64,000 nucleotides of DNA, from contig NZ_LT702999.1 in assembly GCF_900149685.1 (NCBI RefSeq), forward strand, positions 1,984,001-2,048,000. Reading direction: 5' to 3'. The position numbers and the translations under genes are program-made. This DNA is from Erythrobacter sp. Alg231-14. Its GTDB lineage: Bacteria > Pseudomonadota > Alphaproteobacteria > Sphingomonadales > Sphingomonadaceae. How positions within the stretch are numbered: the stretch's first letter is position 1; each line of letters starts with the position of its first letter. The notes beneath the pieces were generated by a model. It worked only from the letters and a program-made list of their open reading frames with translations. It made no database searches and was not told the origin of the DNA. Shown here in pieces: positions 54,613 through 64,000 of the stretch.

Positions 54613-56535
54613 ATGAGTCAGACCCCCGAAACTCCGCTGCTTGATCAGGTGCCTACGCCGGATGAGCTCCGCCAATTAAAGCCCGAACAGCTTCGGCAAT
54701 TGTCCGATGAGCTGCGCACCGAGATGATCGATGCGGTGAGTGTTTCTGGTGGGCATTTGGGTTCTGGTCTGGGTGTCGTCGAATTGACCGTGGCGCTCCA
54801 TTATGTGTTCAACACGCCCGATGATCGGTTGATCTGGGACGTGGGCCACCAATGCTATCCGCACAAAATCCTAACCGGTCGGCGCGATCGCATTCGCACC
54901 TTGCGTCAAGGTGGCGGCTTGTCCGGCTTCACCAAACGCACGGAAAGCGAATACGACCCATTCGGCGCTGCGCACAGTTCAACATCCATTTCCGCCGCGC
55001 TGGGTTTTGCGGTGGCGAACAAATTGAACGACAAACCGGGCCGCGGCATCGCGGTGATCGGTGACGGCGCGATGAGCGCGGGCATGGCCTATGAAGCGAT
55101 GAACAACGCGGCGCAGGCCGGCAATCGCTTGGTTGTGATTCTAAACGACAACGACATGTCGATTGCCCCGCCGGTCGGTGGTTTGTCCGCCTATTTGGCG
55201 CGCATGGTGTCATCAAGCGAATATCTCGGCTTGCGCAGTTTGGCATCCAAAGCGGTGAAGAAAATGAGCCGCCGTGTCCACGAAGGCATTCGCAAAGCCG
55301 AAGAATACACGCGCGGTATGGTGACGGGCGGCACGTTGTTTGAAGAGCTTGGCTTTTATTATGTCGGGCCGATTGACGGACACAATCTGGACCATTTGAT
55401 CCCGGTGCTCGAAAATGTGCGCGACACATCCGAAGGGCCGGTTTTGATTCATGTCGTGACGAAAAAGGGCAAAGGCTACAAATTCGCCGAGGAAAGCGCC
55501 GACAAATATCACGGTGTGCCCAAATTCAATGTGATCACGGGTGAGAAGAAAAAGGGCGCTGCTGGCCCTCCTGCGTATCAAAATGTGTTTGGCGATACGT
55601 TGGCGAAATTGGCGGAAACGGACGATCGCATCTGCGCGATCACAGCGGCTATGCCATCGGGCACCGGTGTGGATCGATTTGCTCAGGCTCACCCGACCCG
55701 CAGTTTTGACGTCGGCATCGCCGAACAACACGGCGTAACATTTGCAGCCGGTCTTGCCGCGCAAGGGATGCGACCGTTTGCGGCGATTTATTCGACCTTC
55801 CTGCAACGCGCCTATGACCAAGTCGTCCATGACGTAGCGATCCAAAACCTACCCGTGCGTTTCGCGATTGACCGTGCGGGATTGGTGGGTGCGGATGGTT
55901 GCACCCATGCCGGATCGTTCGACATCACTTATTTGGCGACGTTGCCCAACATGGTTGTGATGGCCGCCGCGGATGAAGCGGAATTGGCCAATATGACCTA
56001 CACCGCTGCCGAATATGACGATGGCCCAATCGCACTGCGTTATCCGCGCGGCAGCGGCACCGGCGTTCCCATCCCAGAGACGCTGGAAAAGCTGGAAATC
56101 GGCAAAGGCCGCATTGTCCGCGAAGGCACCAAAGTCGCGATCCTGTCATTGGGTGCGCGATTGGAAGAGGCGAAAAAGGCGGCGGACACGTTGGAGGCGA
56201 AAGGTCTGTCCACCACCGTGGCCGATTTGCGCTTCGCCAAGCCGCTCGATGAAGATTTGATCACCAAATTGATGCGGACCCACGAAGTGGTCGTGACCGT
56301 CGAAGAAGGCGCGATTGGCGGGTTAGGCGCGCATGTCCTGACCTATGCCAGCGATGAAGGTCTGACCGACACCGGGTTGAAGGTGCGCACATTGCGCCTG
56401 CCCGATACGTTCATCGATCATGAAACGCCCGAAAAACAATATGACGAGGCAGGGTTGAACGCACCGCAAATCGTCGATTGCGTGCTCAAAGCGCTCAAAC
56501 ACAATTCCGCCAATGTCGAAGAGGCGCGGGCATAA
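54613..56535 (+). CDS. dxs: 1-deoxy-D-xylulose-5-phosphate synthase
   Basis: A 640-residue thiamine-diphosphate enzyme that condenses pyruvate and glyceraldehyde-3-phosphate, the first step of the MEP isoprenoid pathway, and so feeds carotenoids, quinones and hopanoids. Motifs: [20 protein letters not shown], then [35 protein letters not shown] with [15 protein letters not shown] (ThDP site), and [18 protein letters not shown] with the catalytic Glu. No other isoprenoid gene is adjacent. Confidence 0.97.
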   Translation: MSQTPETPLLDQVPTPDELRQLKPEQLRQLSDELRTEMIDAVSVSGGHLGSGLGVVELTVALHYVFNTPDDRLIWDVGHQCYPHKILTGRRDRIRTLRQGGGLSGFTKRTESEYDPFGAAHSSTSISAALGFAVANKLNDKPGRGIAVIGDGAMSAGMAYEAMNNAAQAGNRLVVILNDNDMSIAPPVGGLSAYLARMVSSSEYLGLRSLASKAVKKMSRRVHEGIRKAEEYTRGMVTGGTLFEELGFYYVGPIDGHNLDHLIPVLENVRDTSEGPVLIHVVTKKGKGYKFAEESADKYHGVPKFNVITGEKKKGAAGPPAYQNVFGDTLAKLAETDDRICAITAAMPSGTGVDRFAQAHPTRSFDVGIAEQHGVTFAAGLAAQGMRPFAAIYSTFLQRAYDQVVHDVAIQNLPVRFAIDRAGLVGADGCTHAGSFDITYLATLPNMVVMAAADEAELANMTYTAAEYDDGPIALRYPRGSGTGVPIPETLEKLEIGKGRIVREGTKVAILSLGARLEEAKKAADTLEAKGLSTTVADLRFAKPLDEDLITKLMRTHEVVVTVEEGAIGGLGAHVLTYASDEGLTDTGLKVRTLRLPDTFIDHETPEKQYDEAGLNAPQIVDCVLKALKHNSANVEEARA

Positions 56536-56626
56536 TCCGCAAGGATCGCGGCGCAGCAATGGATCGCCCTAAGCTTGGTATTTGTCTCCAGCTCGCCCGA
56601 TAATCAGGCAGGATCAGGGAACTATC

Positions 56627-57754
56627 TTAACGTGTTGTTGGCTGAGTGATGTTCACCACTTCCGCGATGGCCGGCAATTGGCGTGCGGCGATCGCAGGGG
56701 CTGGATCGGGATCGCTCGCTCCATCTTCGAAGTCATCTTCGGCGCAACCATCCGGGCCGCATTCCAACTCTTCCTCCAACTCCTCCAAAATGGCGGGAGC
56801 GGCCGGGGGTTCTTCCCCGCGCAGCAAGGCGATGTCGCGCGCGCGGCGGGCCAAATAGGTGTCCCGGCGTGCGGAATAGGGGTCGATGGTGCTGTCCAGC
56901 ACTTCAAGCTCAGCATCCACTTCGAGCCGTGCATCAAGATTGCTGATCACGAAATAGGGCGCGGCGTATTCGATCCGGTCAAACGGGGCACCAAATGCAA
57001 AGGGCAGGACCGCTTGGTCCAACGAATTGCCGATCAAATCGCGCACCGTCGTCGCGCCTGTAATAGGCAGATAAAGATACGCGCCGGTGTCCACGCCATA
57101 AAACCCTAGGGTGTTGGCAAATCCATTGCGGCGATAGGGCAATCCCACGCCCGGCTCACCGGCAATGTCGAACAGGCCACCCATGCCGAGCGTCGAATTG
57201 ATCGCGAACCGGCCCAGCGTTTCAACCGCTTTGCCGATCTTGAACTGGAGAAGGAAATTGAGGAAATTCGCGGGCTCGCCCAAATTGCGCACCACATTGC
57301 CCAAACCATCGCGTAACGGACCGGGCAGGCCATCGCGATAGGCATAGGCAACCGGTTCGACAAACACCTCATCCAGATCTTGGGTGATCCGATAGCTGGT
57401 TTCATTGAACACGCCCATCGGATCGCCTTCCGGCGGCCCGTAAGTGCCATCAACAACAATCTCGTTTTCGGATTGTCCGTCTGTGCCGCCCACATCGTTG
57501 GGCGGTTCCGATCCGCTTTGCGGCGTATCGGCGTCGTCTTGGGGGCCTACATTGTGATCGTCTTGCGATTGGAGAGACCAATTGAGAGGCAGGACTGTCG
57601 GTGCATGGCCATCGCCCAAATCCGGGCGAAAACCGCCCGCAATTTCAATCGCCGCAATATGGGGTGCGGCAGCGCTCGTCTCCACCATCGCGGCGGAGGG
57701 CAGCGGCCCAAGCAGCAAGGGCGATGTCATCACAAGCAGGGAAGCGTGCGGCAT
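56627..57754 (-). CDS. mlaA: MlaA-family outer-membrane lipid asymmetry protein
   Basis: A 375-residue VacJ/MlaA protein, which removes misplaced phospholipids from the outer leaflet of the outer membrane. Core from about residue 110: DPMGVFNETSYRITQDLDEV, then NVVRNLGEPANFLNFLLQFK, RFAINSTLGMGGLFDIAGE and GAYLYLPITGATTVRDLIG. It has an export signal but no lipobox Cys, and a long acidic linker before the core and an acidic Cys-containing tail after it. Other Mla genes are not in the window. Confidence 0.92.
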   Translation of the reverse strand: MPHASLLVMTSPLLLGPLPSAAMVETSAAAPHIAAIEIAGGFRPDLGDGHAPTVLPLNWSLQSQDDHNVGPQDDADTPQSGSEPPNDVGGTDGQSENEIVVDGTYGPPEGDPMGVFNETSYRITQDLDEVFVEPVAYAYRDGLPGPLRDGLGNVVRNLGEPANFLNFLLQFKIGKAVETLGRFAINSTLGMGGLFDIAGEPGVGLPYRRNGFANTLGFYGVDTGAYLYLPITGATTVRDLIGNSLDQAVLPFAFGAPFDRIEYAAPYFVISNLDARLEVDAELEVLDSTIDPYSARRDTYLARRARDIALLRGEEPPAAPAILEELEEELECGPDGCAEDDFEDGASDPDPAPAIAARQLPAIAEVVNITQPTTR

Positions 57755-57922
57755 TCGGGGTCTCCAGCCAACAACAGTTTAGTGGCGTAACATGGGCATA
57801 GCGCAATACTTATCAATGGCCCATATTCAGCATGTATAGTTCGATTAAACACCGCAACCTTAACGCAGACCTCACGTTGCCCGCGTAGGACAGGGTGTGC
57901 TTCACGGAAAAAGGAACGAATC

Positions 57923-58717
57923 ATGGCGCGTTTTGGGCTGAAGACATTGACCTTCCTTGCGACCGCCTATCTGGCGGTGCTGGCGATCCTGTTCATTTTT
58001 CAATCGCGATTCCTGTTTCCCGCTCCCCAAGACCGGCTTGATCCGGCCCCTGGTTTCGAAGCGGTTGAATTGACCACGTCGGACAATCTGGATTTGATCG
58101 CCCATTATCGCCCTGCTGCCGAGGGAAGGCCGACGATCGTTTGGTTTCACGGCAATGGCGGGTCCATGGCGTCATCAGCGTTTGAAACCCGGGTTCTGGC
58201 CGCAAAAGGATACGGACTGCTTTTGGCGTCCTATCGCGGATATGGCGGCAATCCCGGTGCACCATCCGAAGATGGTTTCTACGCCGATGGGCGCAGCGCG
58301 ATGGCGTTCATCGCCGACCAAGGCGTGCCGAGCGACCGCCTTATCATCGCGGGCAATTCGATCGGCTCTGGAACAGCGGTTCAAATGAGCAGCGAGTTTG
58401 CTCCCGCCGCCCTCATCCTGGTTGCGCCCTTTACCAGCCTTCCCGATGCCGCTTCGGATGCTCTCCCAATCTTTCCGGTGCAAATGTTGTTGCGCGATCG
58501 TTTTGATAACGCGGCCGTATTGCCGGCGCTCAACCTGCCCATTTTGATCCTACACGGGACCGCCGATCGCGTGGTGCCCTTTGATCATGGACGCGCGCTA
58601 TCGATGCGCAACGACCGGGCCGAATTTGTCCGTTTTGATGGTGCCGGCCACGATTTGAGCTTTTGGAGAGAAGCACAACAAGCGCAGGCCGATTGGCTTA
58701 TGTCATTGGGGCAATAG
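57923..58717 (+). CDS. alpha/beta hydrolase, ABHD13/BEM46-like
   Basis: A 264-residue protein anchored by an N-terminal helix (about 8-28). The fold shows IVWFHGNGGSMASSAFETRV, then GLLLASYRGYGGNPGAPSED, the nucleophile elbow AGNSIGSGTAVQMSS (Ser about 152), HGTADRVVPFDHG for the acid and GAGHDLSFW for the His. This is the BEM46/ABHD13 pattern, serine hydrolases acting near membranes. A complete triad is present. Stands alone. Confidence 0.88.
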   Translation: MARFGLKTLTFLATAYLAVLAILFIFQSRFLFPAPQDRLDPAPGFEAVELTTSDNLDLIAHYRPAAEGRPTIVWFHGNGGSMASSAFETRVLAAKGYGLLLASYRGYGGNPGAPSEDGFYADGRSAMAFIADQGVPSDRLIIAGNSIGSGTAVQMSSEFAPAALILVAPFTSLPDAASDALPIFPVQMLLRDRFDNAAVLPALNLPILILHGTADRVVPFDHGRALSMRNDRAEFVRFDGAGHDLSFWREAQQAQADWLMSLGQ

Positions 58718-58737
58718 GCCCGGTTAGGCGACGCGTT

Positions 58738-59412
58738 TTAGAACCAGCGCCAGATCCCCGCGGGAATTCCGGCAATCGGGATGTGCAACCAGCTGAAGAA
58801 GACAAAGAAGATCAATCCCAACGCCCATGGCAATGCGCCCGCACCCGCCAACGCGCTCCATCGCGGCCAAAAGCTGGTGCGGCTCTCCCAGACAGCCCAA
58901 TCCTCGCCTAATTGCGTTTGTTTCTTGCGATCCTGCAGCTTCGCACCGACCAACGCCAGAATGGCAATCGACAGCGCAACGATGGTGGTTCGAATGCTCC
59001 ACCACAATACTATATGCGACAGCGCCCACAGCGCAAAGCCCCACATCATCGGATGGCGGGTGACTTTGAACACCCCTTTGGGTTCGGCGCGCGCTTGTTC
59101 GCTTGCTTTGGGTGTTGGCATTGCCGGATTGCCCATCAAGGACCCCACATGCAGCACCAACGCCGGCAGGATGAGGACCGTTGCGATGACCCAGCCAATT
59201 TGACCGGTCCCTGGTAAATCGGCGGGTGGCGCATCGCCAAACGCGAAGTAAACCCACGCCAACGTCGCCAGGCTGACGATGGAATAGACGATTTGAAAGC
59301 CGGTGTTGCCCAAGGCCGCCTTCATTGGTGCTCGCAAGGAATGCGACATCGCAAAATGAGAGCCAACAAAGGCCACGTTGGCCGCGATAAGTTCGATGAT
59401 TGCCCCGTTCAT
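58738..59412 (-). CDS. NnrU-family membrane protein
   Basis: A 224-residue protein with about six membrane helices. The NnrU marks are SHFAMSHSLRAPMKAALGNT, then GFQIVYSIVSLATLAWVYFA and FKVTRHPMMWGFALWALSH. NnrU was first found in denitrification clusters, but many members are elsewhere and act on unknown substrates. No denitrification gene is close. The C-terminus is charged and short. Confidence 0.9.
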   Translation of the reverse strand: MNGAIIELIAANVAFVGSHFAMSHSLRAPMKAALGNTGFQIVYSIVSLATLAWVYFAFGDAPPADLPGTGQIGWVIATVLILPALVLHVGSLMGNPAMPTPKASEQARAEPKGVFKVTRHPMMWGFALWALSHIVLWWSIRTTIVALSIAILALVGAKLQDRKKQTQLGEDWAVWESRTSFWPRWSALAGAGALPWALGLIFFVFFSWLHIPIAGIPAGIWRWF

Positions 59413-59535
59413 AGCGGGATATATATCACCGAAATTGGCGACGACCTAGTTGCCGCGCGCATTTGTGCTCATGCAGTTGTTATCGCAAGAATTTTGCGCG
59501 CAACGCCCGCTTCAATGCCGATAGATGCGGTGCCC

Positions 59536-60084
59536 CTAACGGCCCCGAATGCTGATCAACTGCACTTTAAACACCAATGTCGCGCCGCCCGGAATGGGGC
59601 CACGGCCTCTTGGCCCATAGGCCAAGTTGGCAGGGGCGGCGATTTCGATTGTGTCGCCAACTCCCATTTGCGGGATCGCCATTTCCCAAGCGGTTATTAA
59701 CCCGCTGAGGCCGAATGTTGCCGGGGTGCCACGATCGAACGAGCTGTCGAAGGTTTCGCCATCGATGAACGTCCCTGCGTAATGCACGGTAACAGTGTCA
59801 GAGGCACTGGGTTTTTCACCGGTCCCGACATAGTCGACATACCGCCAACGCAGCCCGCCTTCCATCGTGTACCAACCGTCGCTGGCCATCAGGCTGGACA
59901 GGTAGATCTGTTGAGCGCTGTGATAGGCGATCTCGGCGGCTTCTGCCTCCGCTATCTCCTGTGCCGATGGGCGGACTTCTTCGCCTTCGCCATGATCATC
60001 GGCCAATGCCGGTGTTGCAAATGCAAGACCAGCGGTGGCGGTCAAACCCGCCATGGACAACGCCATTTGTTTGATCATTTTCAC
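59536..60084 (-). CDS. FKBP-type peptidyl-prolyl isomerase, exported
   Basis: A 182-residue periplasmic FKBP. Signal peptide cut near ALADD (about 29). The FKBP domain covers about 85-180: ASDTVTVHYAGTFIDGETFD, then SSFDRGTPATFGLSGLITAW, a GDTIEIAAPANLAYGPRG stretch and GATLVFKVQLI. The hydrophobic pocket residues are mostly kept. It is third in the amidohydrolase operon, its start overlapping the previous stop. Confidence 0.93.
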   Translation of the reverse strand: MKMIKQMALSMAGLTATAGLAFATPALADDHGEGEEVRPSAQEIAEAEAAEIAYHSAQQIYLSSLMASDGWYTMEGGLRWRYVDYVGTGEKPSASDTVTVHYAGTFIDGETFDSSFDRGTPATFGLSGLITAWEMAIPQMGVGDTIEIAAPANLAYGPRGRGPIPGGATLVFKVQLISIRGR

Positions 60085-61397
60085 CAGTCATACGCCTTTG
60101 GCAAATCGCTTTCATCAAGATCGCGATATCGTTCGCGAAGCCGACTTTGATGGCTGTCGAGCGATTGTTCGACGCCGCCAATAAAGACACGAGTGGGAAC
60201 CGACCCAACTTCCAATGGATCACCATCCCAGATCACAACGTCACCGACTGCGCCTTGCGCTAACACGCCTGCCGTGCCGTCATACCCGCTGATTGTGGCA
60301 GGGACGGAACTGATCGCGGCGAACGCCTGACCCCAGCTAAGCCCAGCCGCACCGGGAATTCTACCCAACGCGACTAGGTTACCCGCCGCCTGTGGCATAT
60401 TGCGCGGATTGGTGCCGGAATTGGCGCTGATCGCGACGGTCACCCCGGCGCGCATCATCCGACCAATATTGCTTTGCGTTGCGGCCAGCACTTCAAAACT
60501 CTCGGGCAAATCATCGAGTGCATCGGCAATCACCGGCACGCCGGCTGCTGCGATATCATCGGCGACCAACCACCCTTCGCCCGCGCCCACAAGGACCATG
60601 TCGAGGCGCGGGAAGTCACTCTTCAGCGCCAAGACCGCACGGATATCGGATGCCCGTTCAACCGCAACGTAAAGCGGTTGATTGCCGGTCACCACGGGCA
60701 CCAAAGCCTCTGCGTCAAACCGGCCCAGCAAGACCTCATCATCGATTGTGATCTCGGTGGTTTGCGGTGTTCCGTTCGCACCAGAGAGCGCTTGCGCTTC
60801 GCGCAATGCGGCGCGGAACAGGACGTGAGCCGATGCCCGACTGCCACCTGAAAGCCGCGCCCCCAATTCACCCAGCGCGACCATCTGAAATGCGCGCTCT
60901 TTCATGATCGGATTGGCGTCGCCATCCAAATCGATCATTGCGCCTTGTCCAGCGAAGATCGATCCCGATGGCATGGTCGTGGTCGCCGCGCGGGTGATGC
61001 CCGCCGCGCGATGCACCAGAATGTGTTGCGAATTTGGATTGACGATTGGCGCCGCATTCAATGCCGCGCTGAACGGTGATCCGCCTGCGCGTTGATCGTT
61101 CGATTGGCTAACCGCGCCAACATCCCAAAGGCCCAATGTTGTAACCGTGGCAAAGAGGCCTGGTGTAACCCAAGCGTCGTTGACGTCGAGGACCAGATCC
61201 GTTTCAAACGGCATACCTTCGACGGTCGCACCGGCATAGGTTACTTTGCCGTCTTCAACGATGACCACACCATCCTCGATCGGTTCACTGCCATCGCCAA
61301 GGGCCAAGGTGGCGTTGGCGATAACGAAATCTTGCGCCGCCAATGGTGTGGCGCACAGGGCAATGGAGGATGCTGCAAGTGTTAGGAGCCGGTTCAT
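60081..61397 (-). CDS. amidohydrolase paralogue lacking metal ligands (probable pseudoenzyme)
   Basis: A 438-residue exported protein with an amidohydrolase fold (signal to about 21; DVNDAWVTPGLFATVTTLGL at 70). In active relatives the TPGLID.H.H motif binds metal; here the segment reads TPGLFATVTTLG without either His. The later His positions are Asn/Gln (VTGNQPLYVAVERAS) and Gly (MVLVGAGEGWLVADD), and the Asp is Asn (VAISANSGTNP). So none of the canonical ligands remains. The N- and C-terminal beta parts are normal (GDVVIWDGDPLEVGSVP). It overlaps the partner amidohydrolase start-to-stop by four bases, so the two are made together. Confidence 0.85.
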   Translation of the reverse strand: MNRLLTLAASSIALCATPLAAQDFVIANATLALGDGSEPIEDGVVIVEDGKVTYAGATVEGMPFETDLVLDVNDAWVTPGLFATVTTLGLWDVGAVSQSNDQRAGGSPFSAALNAAPIVNPNSQHILVHRAAGITRAATTTMPSGSIFAGQGAMIDLDGDANPIMKERAFQMVALGELGARLSGGSRASAHVLFRAALREAQALSGANGTPQTTEITIDDEVLLGRFDAEALVPVVTGNQPLYVAVERASDIRAVLALKSDFPRLDMVLVGAGEGWLVADDIAAAGVPVIADALDDLPESFEVLAATQSNIGRMMRAGVTVAISANSGTNPRNMPQAAGNLVALGRIPGAAGLSWGQAFAAISSVPATISGYDGTAGVLAQGAVGDVVIWDGDPLEVGSVPTRVFIGGVEQSLDSHQSRLRERYRDLDESDLPKAYDW

Positions 61398-62827
61398 TTC
61401 ACGTCTCCTTCGCCGGGTTGGCCAAGCTCAAAATCGCTCACCGGACGTCTGCTTCGGTCCATTGCATTGTACAACAGTGCGCCGTCCACCCAAACGCGTT
61501 CGGGGCGGGAATACACGCTCAACGGATCGCCATTCCACAACACGACATCGGCCATTTTACCGGGCTCTAGGCTACCGGTCATGTCGTCAATGCCCATCGC
61601 TTTGGCTGCGTTCAGTGTGATCCAGCTGATCACGTCGGCGTCTGTCAATTCGATGCCCATACGCTGCCCTGCGGCTTGCGCTTTGGCGGCTTCTTGGTTG
61701 AGGCGTTGAATGTCCGCCTCGCTATCGGAGTGGATGACAACGCAGGCGCCCGCTTGTTGCAGCAAGGCCGCGTTTTCCAGAATGCCGTCATAGGCTTCCA
61801 TTTTGAAACCATACCAATCGGCCCAGATCGCGCTGCACACTTCGTTTTCGCGCAACAGATCGCCGATTTTGTACGCTTCGACAGCGTGATGGAACGCGGT
61901 TACGCGATATCCAACCTCTTTCGCCATATCCATGACCAAGGCCATCTCATCGGCGCGGTAGCAGTGATTGTGAACCAGGATCTCGCCTTCGAGCACGCCG
62001 ACCAAAGTCTCCATGCCCAAATTGCGATCCGCGTTTTCATTGTTGGCATAGTCGATTGCGTCAAACCACGTTTGGCGGTTGTATGCAAAATTGCCCATCC
62101 GTGTTGAAGGAGAGCGCCCGCGGCCACCATAAACGCGTTTCGGATTTTCACCGCAGGCCATCTTAAACCCGTATGGAGCACCGGGAAATTTCATCCCTTG
62201 CACAGTGCGGCTTGGTACATTTTTGAGCGTTACCGTGCGCCCACCCATCAGGTTGGCCGAACCGGGCAGGATTTGAAGCGACGTGATCCCGCCATTGGAG
62301 AGTGCCCGGCTAAAGCCGGGATCTTGCGGCCAGACCGAATGTTCGGCCCACACTTCGGGTGTTGTTGGGCTGGTCGCTTCGTTGCCGTCATTGTGGGCAT
62401 CAACCGATGGAGTGGGGTAATCGCCAAGGTGGGAGTGAATGTCGATGATGCCCGGGGTCACGAATTTCCCGGTGGCGTCGATGACATCATACCCTTCCGT
62501 CGAAAGATCGCCGTCGCCAATGGCAACGACTTCCCCGTCGCGGAACAGGACGGTGCCGCCTTCGATCATTCCGCCCGCGCCATCAAAGACAGTGGCGCCA
62601 ACCAAAGCAGTTGGCCGACCGGGATAGCGTGAATAGGTTGAGGCGAAGGGCCCTTCGTCGGGCGTCATCGCGGCAAAGCGGGGGGCGTCGTCATCGGAAT
62701 TTTCCGACGATGCGCTGGCCGTTCCTGTGGTGGCGCATGCGGCCAATGCCAACGTGCTGGCCAAAGCGGCAAAGCCCGCTCCACGGCGAAACCCCCGCAT
62801 TCTTTCGTAAAAGCTGAACTGAGTCAT
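61394..62827 (-). CDS. amidohydrolase with intact metal site, lipoprotein or exported
   Basis: A 477-residue exported amidohydrolase-superfamily enzyme (imidazolonepropionase-like group). The signal includes LALAACAT, a possible lipobox. The metal motif GIIDIHSHLGDYP is intact; later His residues are in ILVHNHCYRADE and VTAFHHAVEAYK, and the Asp in CVVIHSDSEAD. A C-terminal MADVVLWNGDPLSVYSRPE strand is typical. It leads an operon with its degenerate paralogue and an FKBP isomerase. Substrate unknown; an upstream peptide transporter suggests small peptides or derivatives. Confidence 0.9.
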   Translation of the reverse strand: MTQFSFYERMRGFRRGAGFAALASTLALAACATTGTASASSENSDDDAPRFAAMTPDEGPFASTYSRYPGRPTALVGATVFDGAGGMIEGGTVLFRDGEVVAIGDGDLSTEGYDVIDATGKFVTPGIIDIHSHLGDYPTPSVDAHNDGNEATSPTTPEVWAEHSVWPQDPGFSRALSNGGITSLQILPGSANLMGGRTVTLKNVPSRTVQGMKFPGAPYGFKMACGENPKRVYGGRGRSPSTRMGNFAYNRQTWFDAIDYANNENADRNLGMETLVGVLEGEILVHNHCYRADEMALVMDMAKEVGYRVTAFHHAVEAYKIGDLLRENEVCSAIWADWYGFKMEAYDGILENAALLQQAGACVVIHSDSEADIQRLNQEAAKAQAAGQRMGIELTDADVISWITLNAAKAMGIDDMTGSLEPGKMADVVLWNGDPLSVYSRPERVWVDGALLYNAMDRSRRPVSDFELGQPGEGDVK

Positions 62828-62932
62828 TGTCGCCGGTCCCCTGATTGCCCGCCCTAAGCGCGTCCATTAACGCTTACTTGGCGAGAAATCAGGGGCTTGT
62901 CCAGCGGGCTTCAGACCCGGTGCAGAACGGTT

Positions 62933-64000
62933 TTATCCGGCTGGCTTAGCGGCCTCTTCTGGACCATCGCCAAACACTTCTTCTGCTTCGGATGCCGCAT
63001 CATCGTCTTGCAGTGTATCAAGGTGCATCAGCTTCTTGATCAGCGGGCTGATAAGCATCACGCCAACACCGATAGCAACGGCGTAGCCACCGACCGTGCC
63101 GTACACGTCCAGAACTACTTGTTTGCCGGCTGCTTCGCCAACGCCCTCTGCGCCGGTCGCCGCAGCGATCAAGCCAGCGGCAAAGTTGCCGGTTGCCGAT
63201 GCAAAGAACCATGTGCCCATAATGAGCGAGGCCATATGCGCAGGAGCCAGACGGTTCATCGCCGAAAGACCAACAGGCGACAAGCAAAGCTCACCCGTCG
63301 TGTGCAGCAGGTAGATTAGGAAGATGAAGATCACCGGCGTTGGCACATCAATGCCGACGCTGTTCGCGCCCCACACCAAGACCAAAAAGCCCAAACCGAC
63401 TTGAACAATGCCCAAACCGAATTTCAACGGCGATGATGGTTCCACCCCTTTCGTGCCCATCCACGTCCACAAAGTGGCGAAGATCGGAGCAAGCAGGATG
63501 ATGTAAATCGCGTTGATTGATTGGAACGTCGAAGCCGGAACCGCGCCGCGATCAACGTGGCGATCGGTAAACAGGTTCAACGACGAACCGGCCTGTTCAA
63601 ACAGAGCCCAGAACACAATCGATGTTGTGATCAGGAACAAGGCGGCAAAGATGCGGTCGCGATCTTCCGCAGGCAGTTTAACCACTGCAGTGAAGATGAC
63701 ATAGGCGAGCAACAGCAGGCCGAACCCGCCAAGCAAGATACCGACCACGGATTGATACTGAATCAAGACCCAGCAAACCGCGACGAGCCCAAAGCCAATG
63801 GCATACATGCTCCATTCGCGGGTTTTGGCGAGAACTTTTGGCGGCTCACCGCGACCCAAAAGAACGCCTTTGCCCAAAGTGAACACGATCAAACCGGCCA
63901 GCATACCGATACCTGCAAGACCAAAGCCGTAGGCCCAGCCATAGGTTTCGCCGATATACCCGCAAAGCAACGAGCCGATCGCAGCGCCCAAGTTAATGCC
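62933..64000 (-). CDS. POT-family proton-dependent peptide transporter (N-terminus outside window)
   Basis: The reverse strand is open to the window end, giving the last 355 residues of a peptide transporter of the POT/PTR2 major facilitator group. It starts within GINLGAAIGSLLCGYIGE, typical of the region around helix 5. About ten membrane helices are visible, with VFWALFEQAGSSLNLFTDRH and LLHTTGELCLSPVGLSAMNR, the hallmark motif of the family's second half. The tail is acidic. It takes up di- and tripeptides with protons, by family knowledge, and lies 105 bases upstream of the amidohydrolase operon. Confidence 0.93.
   Translation of the reverse strand, partial: GINLGAAIGSLLCGYIGETYGWAYGFGLAGIGMLAGLIVFTLGKGVLLGRGEPPKVLAKTREWSMYAIGFGLVAVCWVLIQYQSVVGILLGGFGLLLLAYVIFTAVVKLPAEDRDRIFAALFLITTSIVFWALFEQAGSSLNLFTDRHVDRGAVPASTFQSINAIYIILLAPIFATLWTWMGTKGVEPSSPLKFGLGIVQVGLGFLVLVWGANSVGIDVPTPVIFIFLIYLLHTTGELCLSPVGLSAMNRLAPAHMASLIMGTWFFASATGNFAAGLIAAATGAEGVGEAAGKQVVLDVYGTVGGYAVAIGVGVMLISPLIKKLMHLDTLQDDDAASEAEEVFGDGPEEAAKPAG

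Overview
The window is a piece of an alphaproteobacterial chromosome, most likely from Sphingomonadales and close to Erythrobacteraceae. The evidence is gene content: a MmcB-family protein, a DUF2093 protein, a SUF operon led by an Rrf2/IscR-type regulator and containing a short SufD, and the rpe - heparinase-like - purH order. The DNA is moderately GC-rich throughout. I saw no insertion sequence, prophage, integrase, CRISPR array or rRNA. There is one tRNA, Arg(CCG). Genes lie in short, tightly packed operons, often with 4-base stop/start overlaps.

Layout. 1-3925 (minus): acyl-CoA synthetase (cut by the window edge), gamma-glutamyltransferase, PyrD. 3926-4208: a candidate small RNA with its own terminator. 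4209-7119 (plus): AraC-type regulator and a DUF885 lipoprotein. 7490-14357 (plus): a complete SUF iron-sulfur assembly operon behind an IscR-type-1-like operator; it also carries a small membrane protein, a DUF559-like protein and an unknown exported protein between sufB and sufC. 14369-18516: mixed envelope genes, a PfkB kinase, a cytochrome c and a decayed NADAR gene. 18517-24974: purD and xseA head to head with overlapping start codons, DUF2093, M23 peptidase, phytase-like esterase, rpmB, tadA-like deaminase, EthD protein. 24992-29157 (minus): RNase T2 - membrane protein - nadC, then a LytTR/LytS-type two-component pair. 29272-36425 (minus): M48-like peptidase, DsbA-like thioredoxin, BepA-like M48 peptidase, alpha/beta hydrolase, App1-type phosphatase and a PAS-like protein. 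36559-38946: DUF2141, sterol desaturase family protein, MmcB, hypothetical.

39089-44238 holds tRNA-Arg, an OmpR-type response regulator, a lipoprotein, and facing them a CHASE2 histidine kinase co-directional with a LysM-FecR protein; this looks like an envelope-sensing module. 44398-48413 holds an M20 amidohydrolase, a DAG-kinase-fold enzyme next to a putative Tam41-like nucleotidyltransferase, and a second DUF2141 protein. 48673-52875 is rpe - heparinase-like - purH. 53064-56535 is a small membrane protein, exported MsrA, a Fur/Zur-family regulator and dxs. 56627-59412 is MlaA, an alpha/beta hydrolase and NnrU. 59536-62827 is a translationally coupled operon of two amidohydrolases and an FKBP isomerase, followed upstream by a POT-family peptide transporter cut by the right edge.

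Most of the window is housekeeping. The points that most deserve a second look are the amidohydrolase pair, in which one partner has lost the metal ligands; the IscR-like operator on the SUF operon and the extra genes inside it; the CHASE2 kinase/FecR-LysM/response regulator locus; the DAG-kinase/Tam41-like pair; the NADAR remnant; and the terminator-ended small RNA candidate at about 4048-4168.
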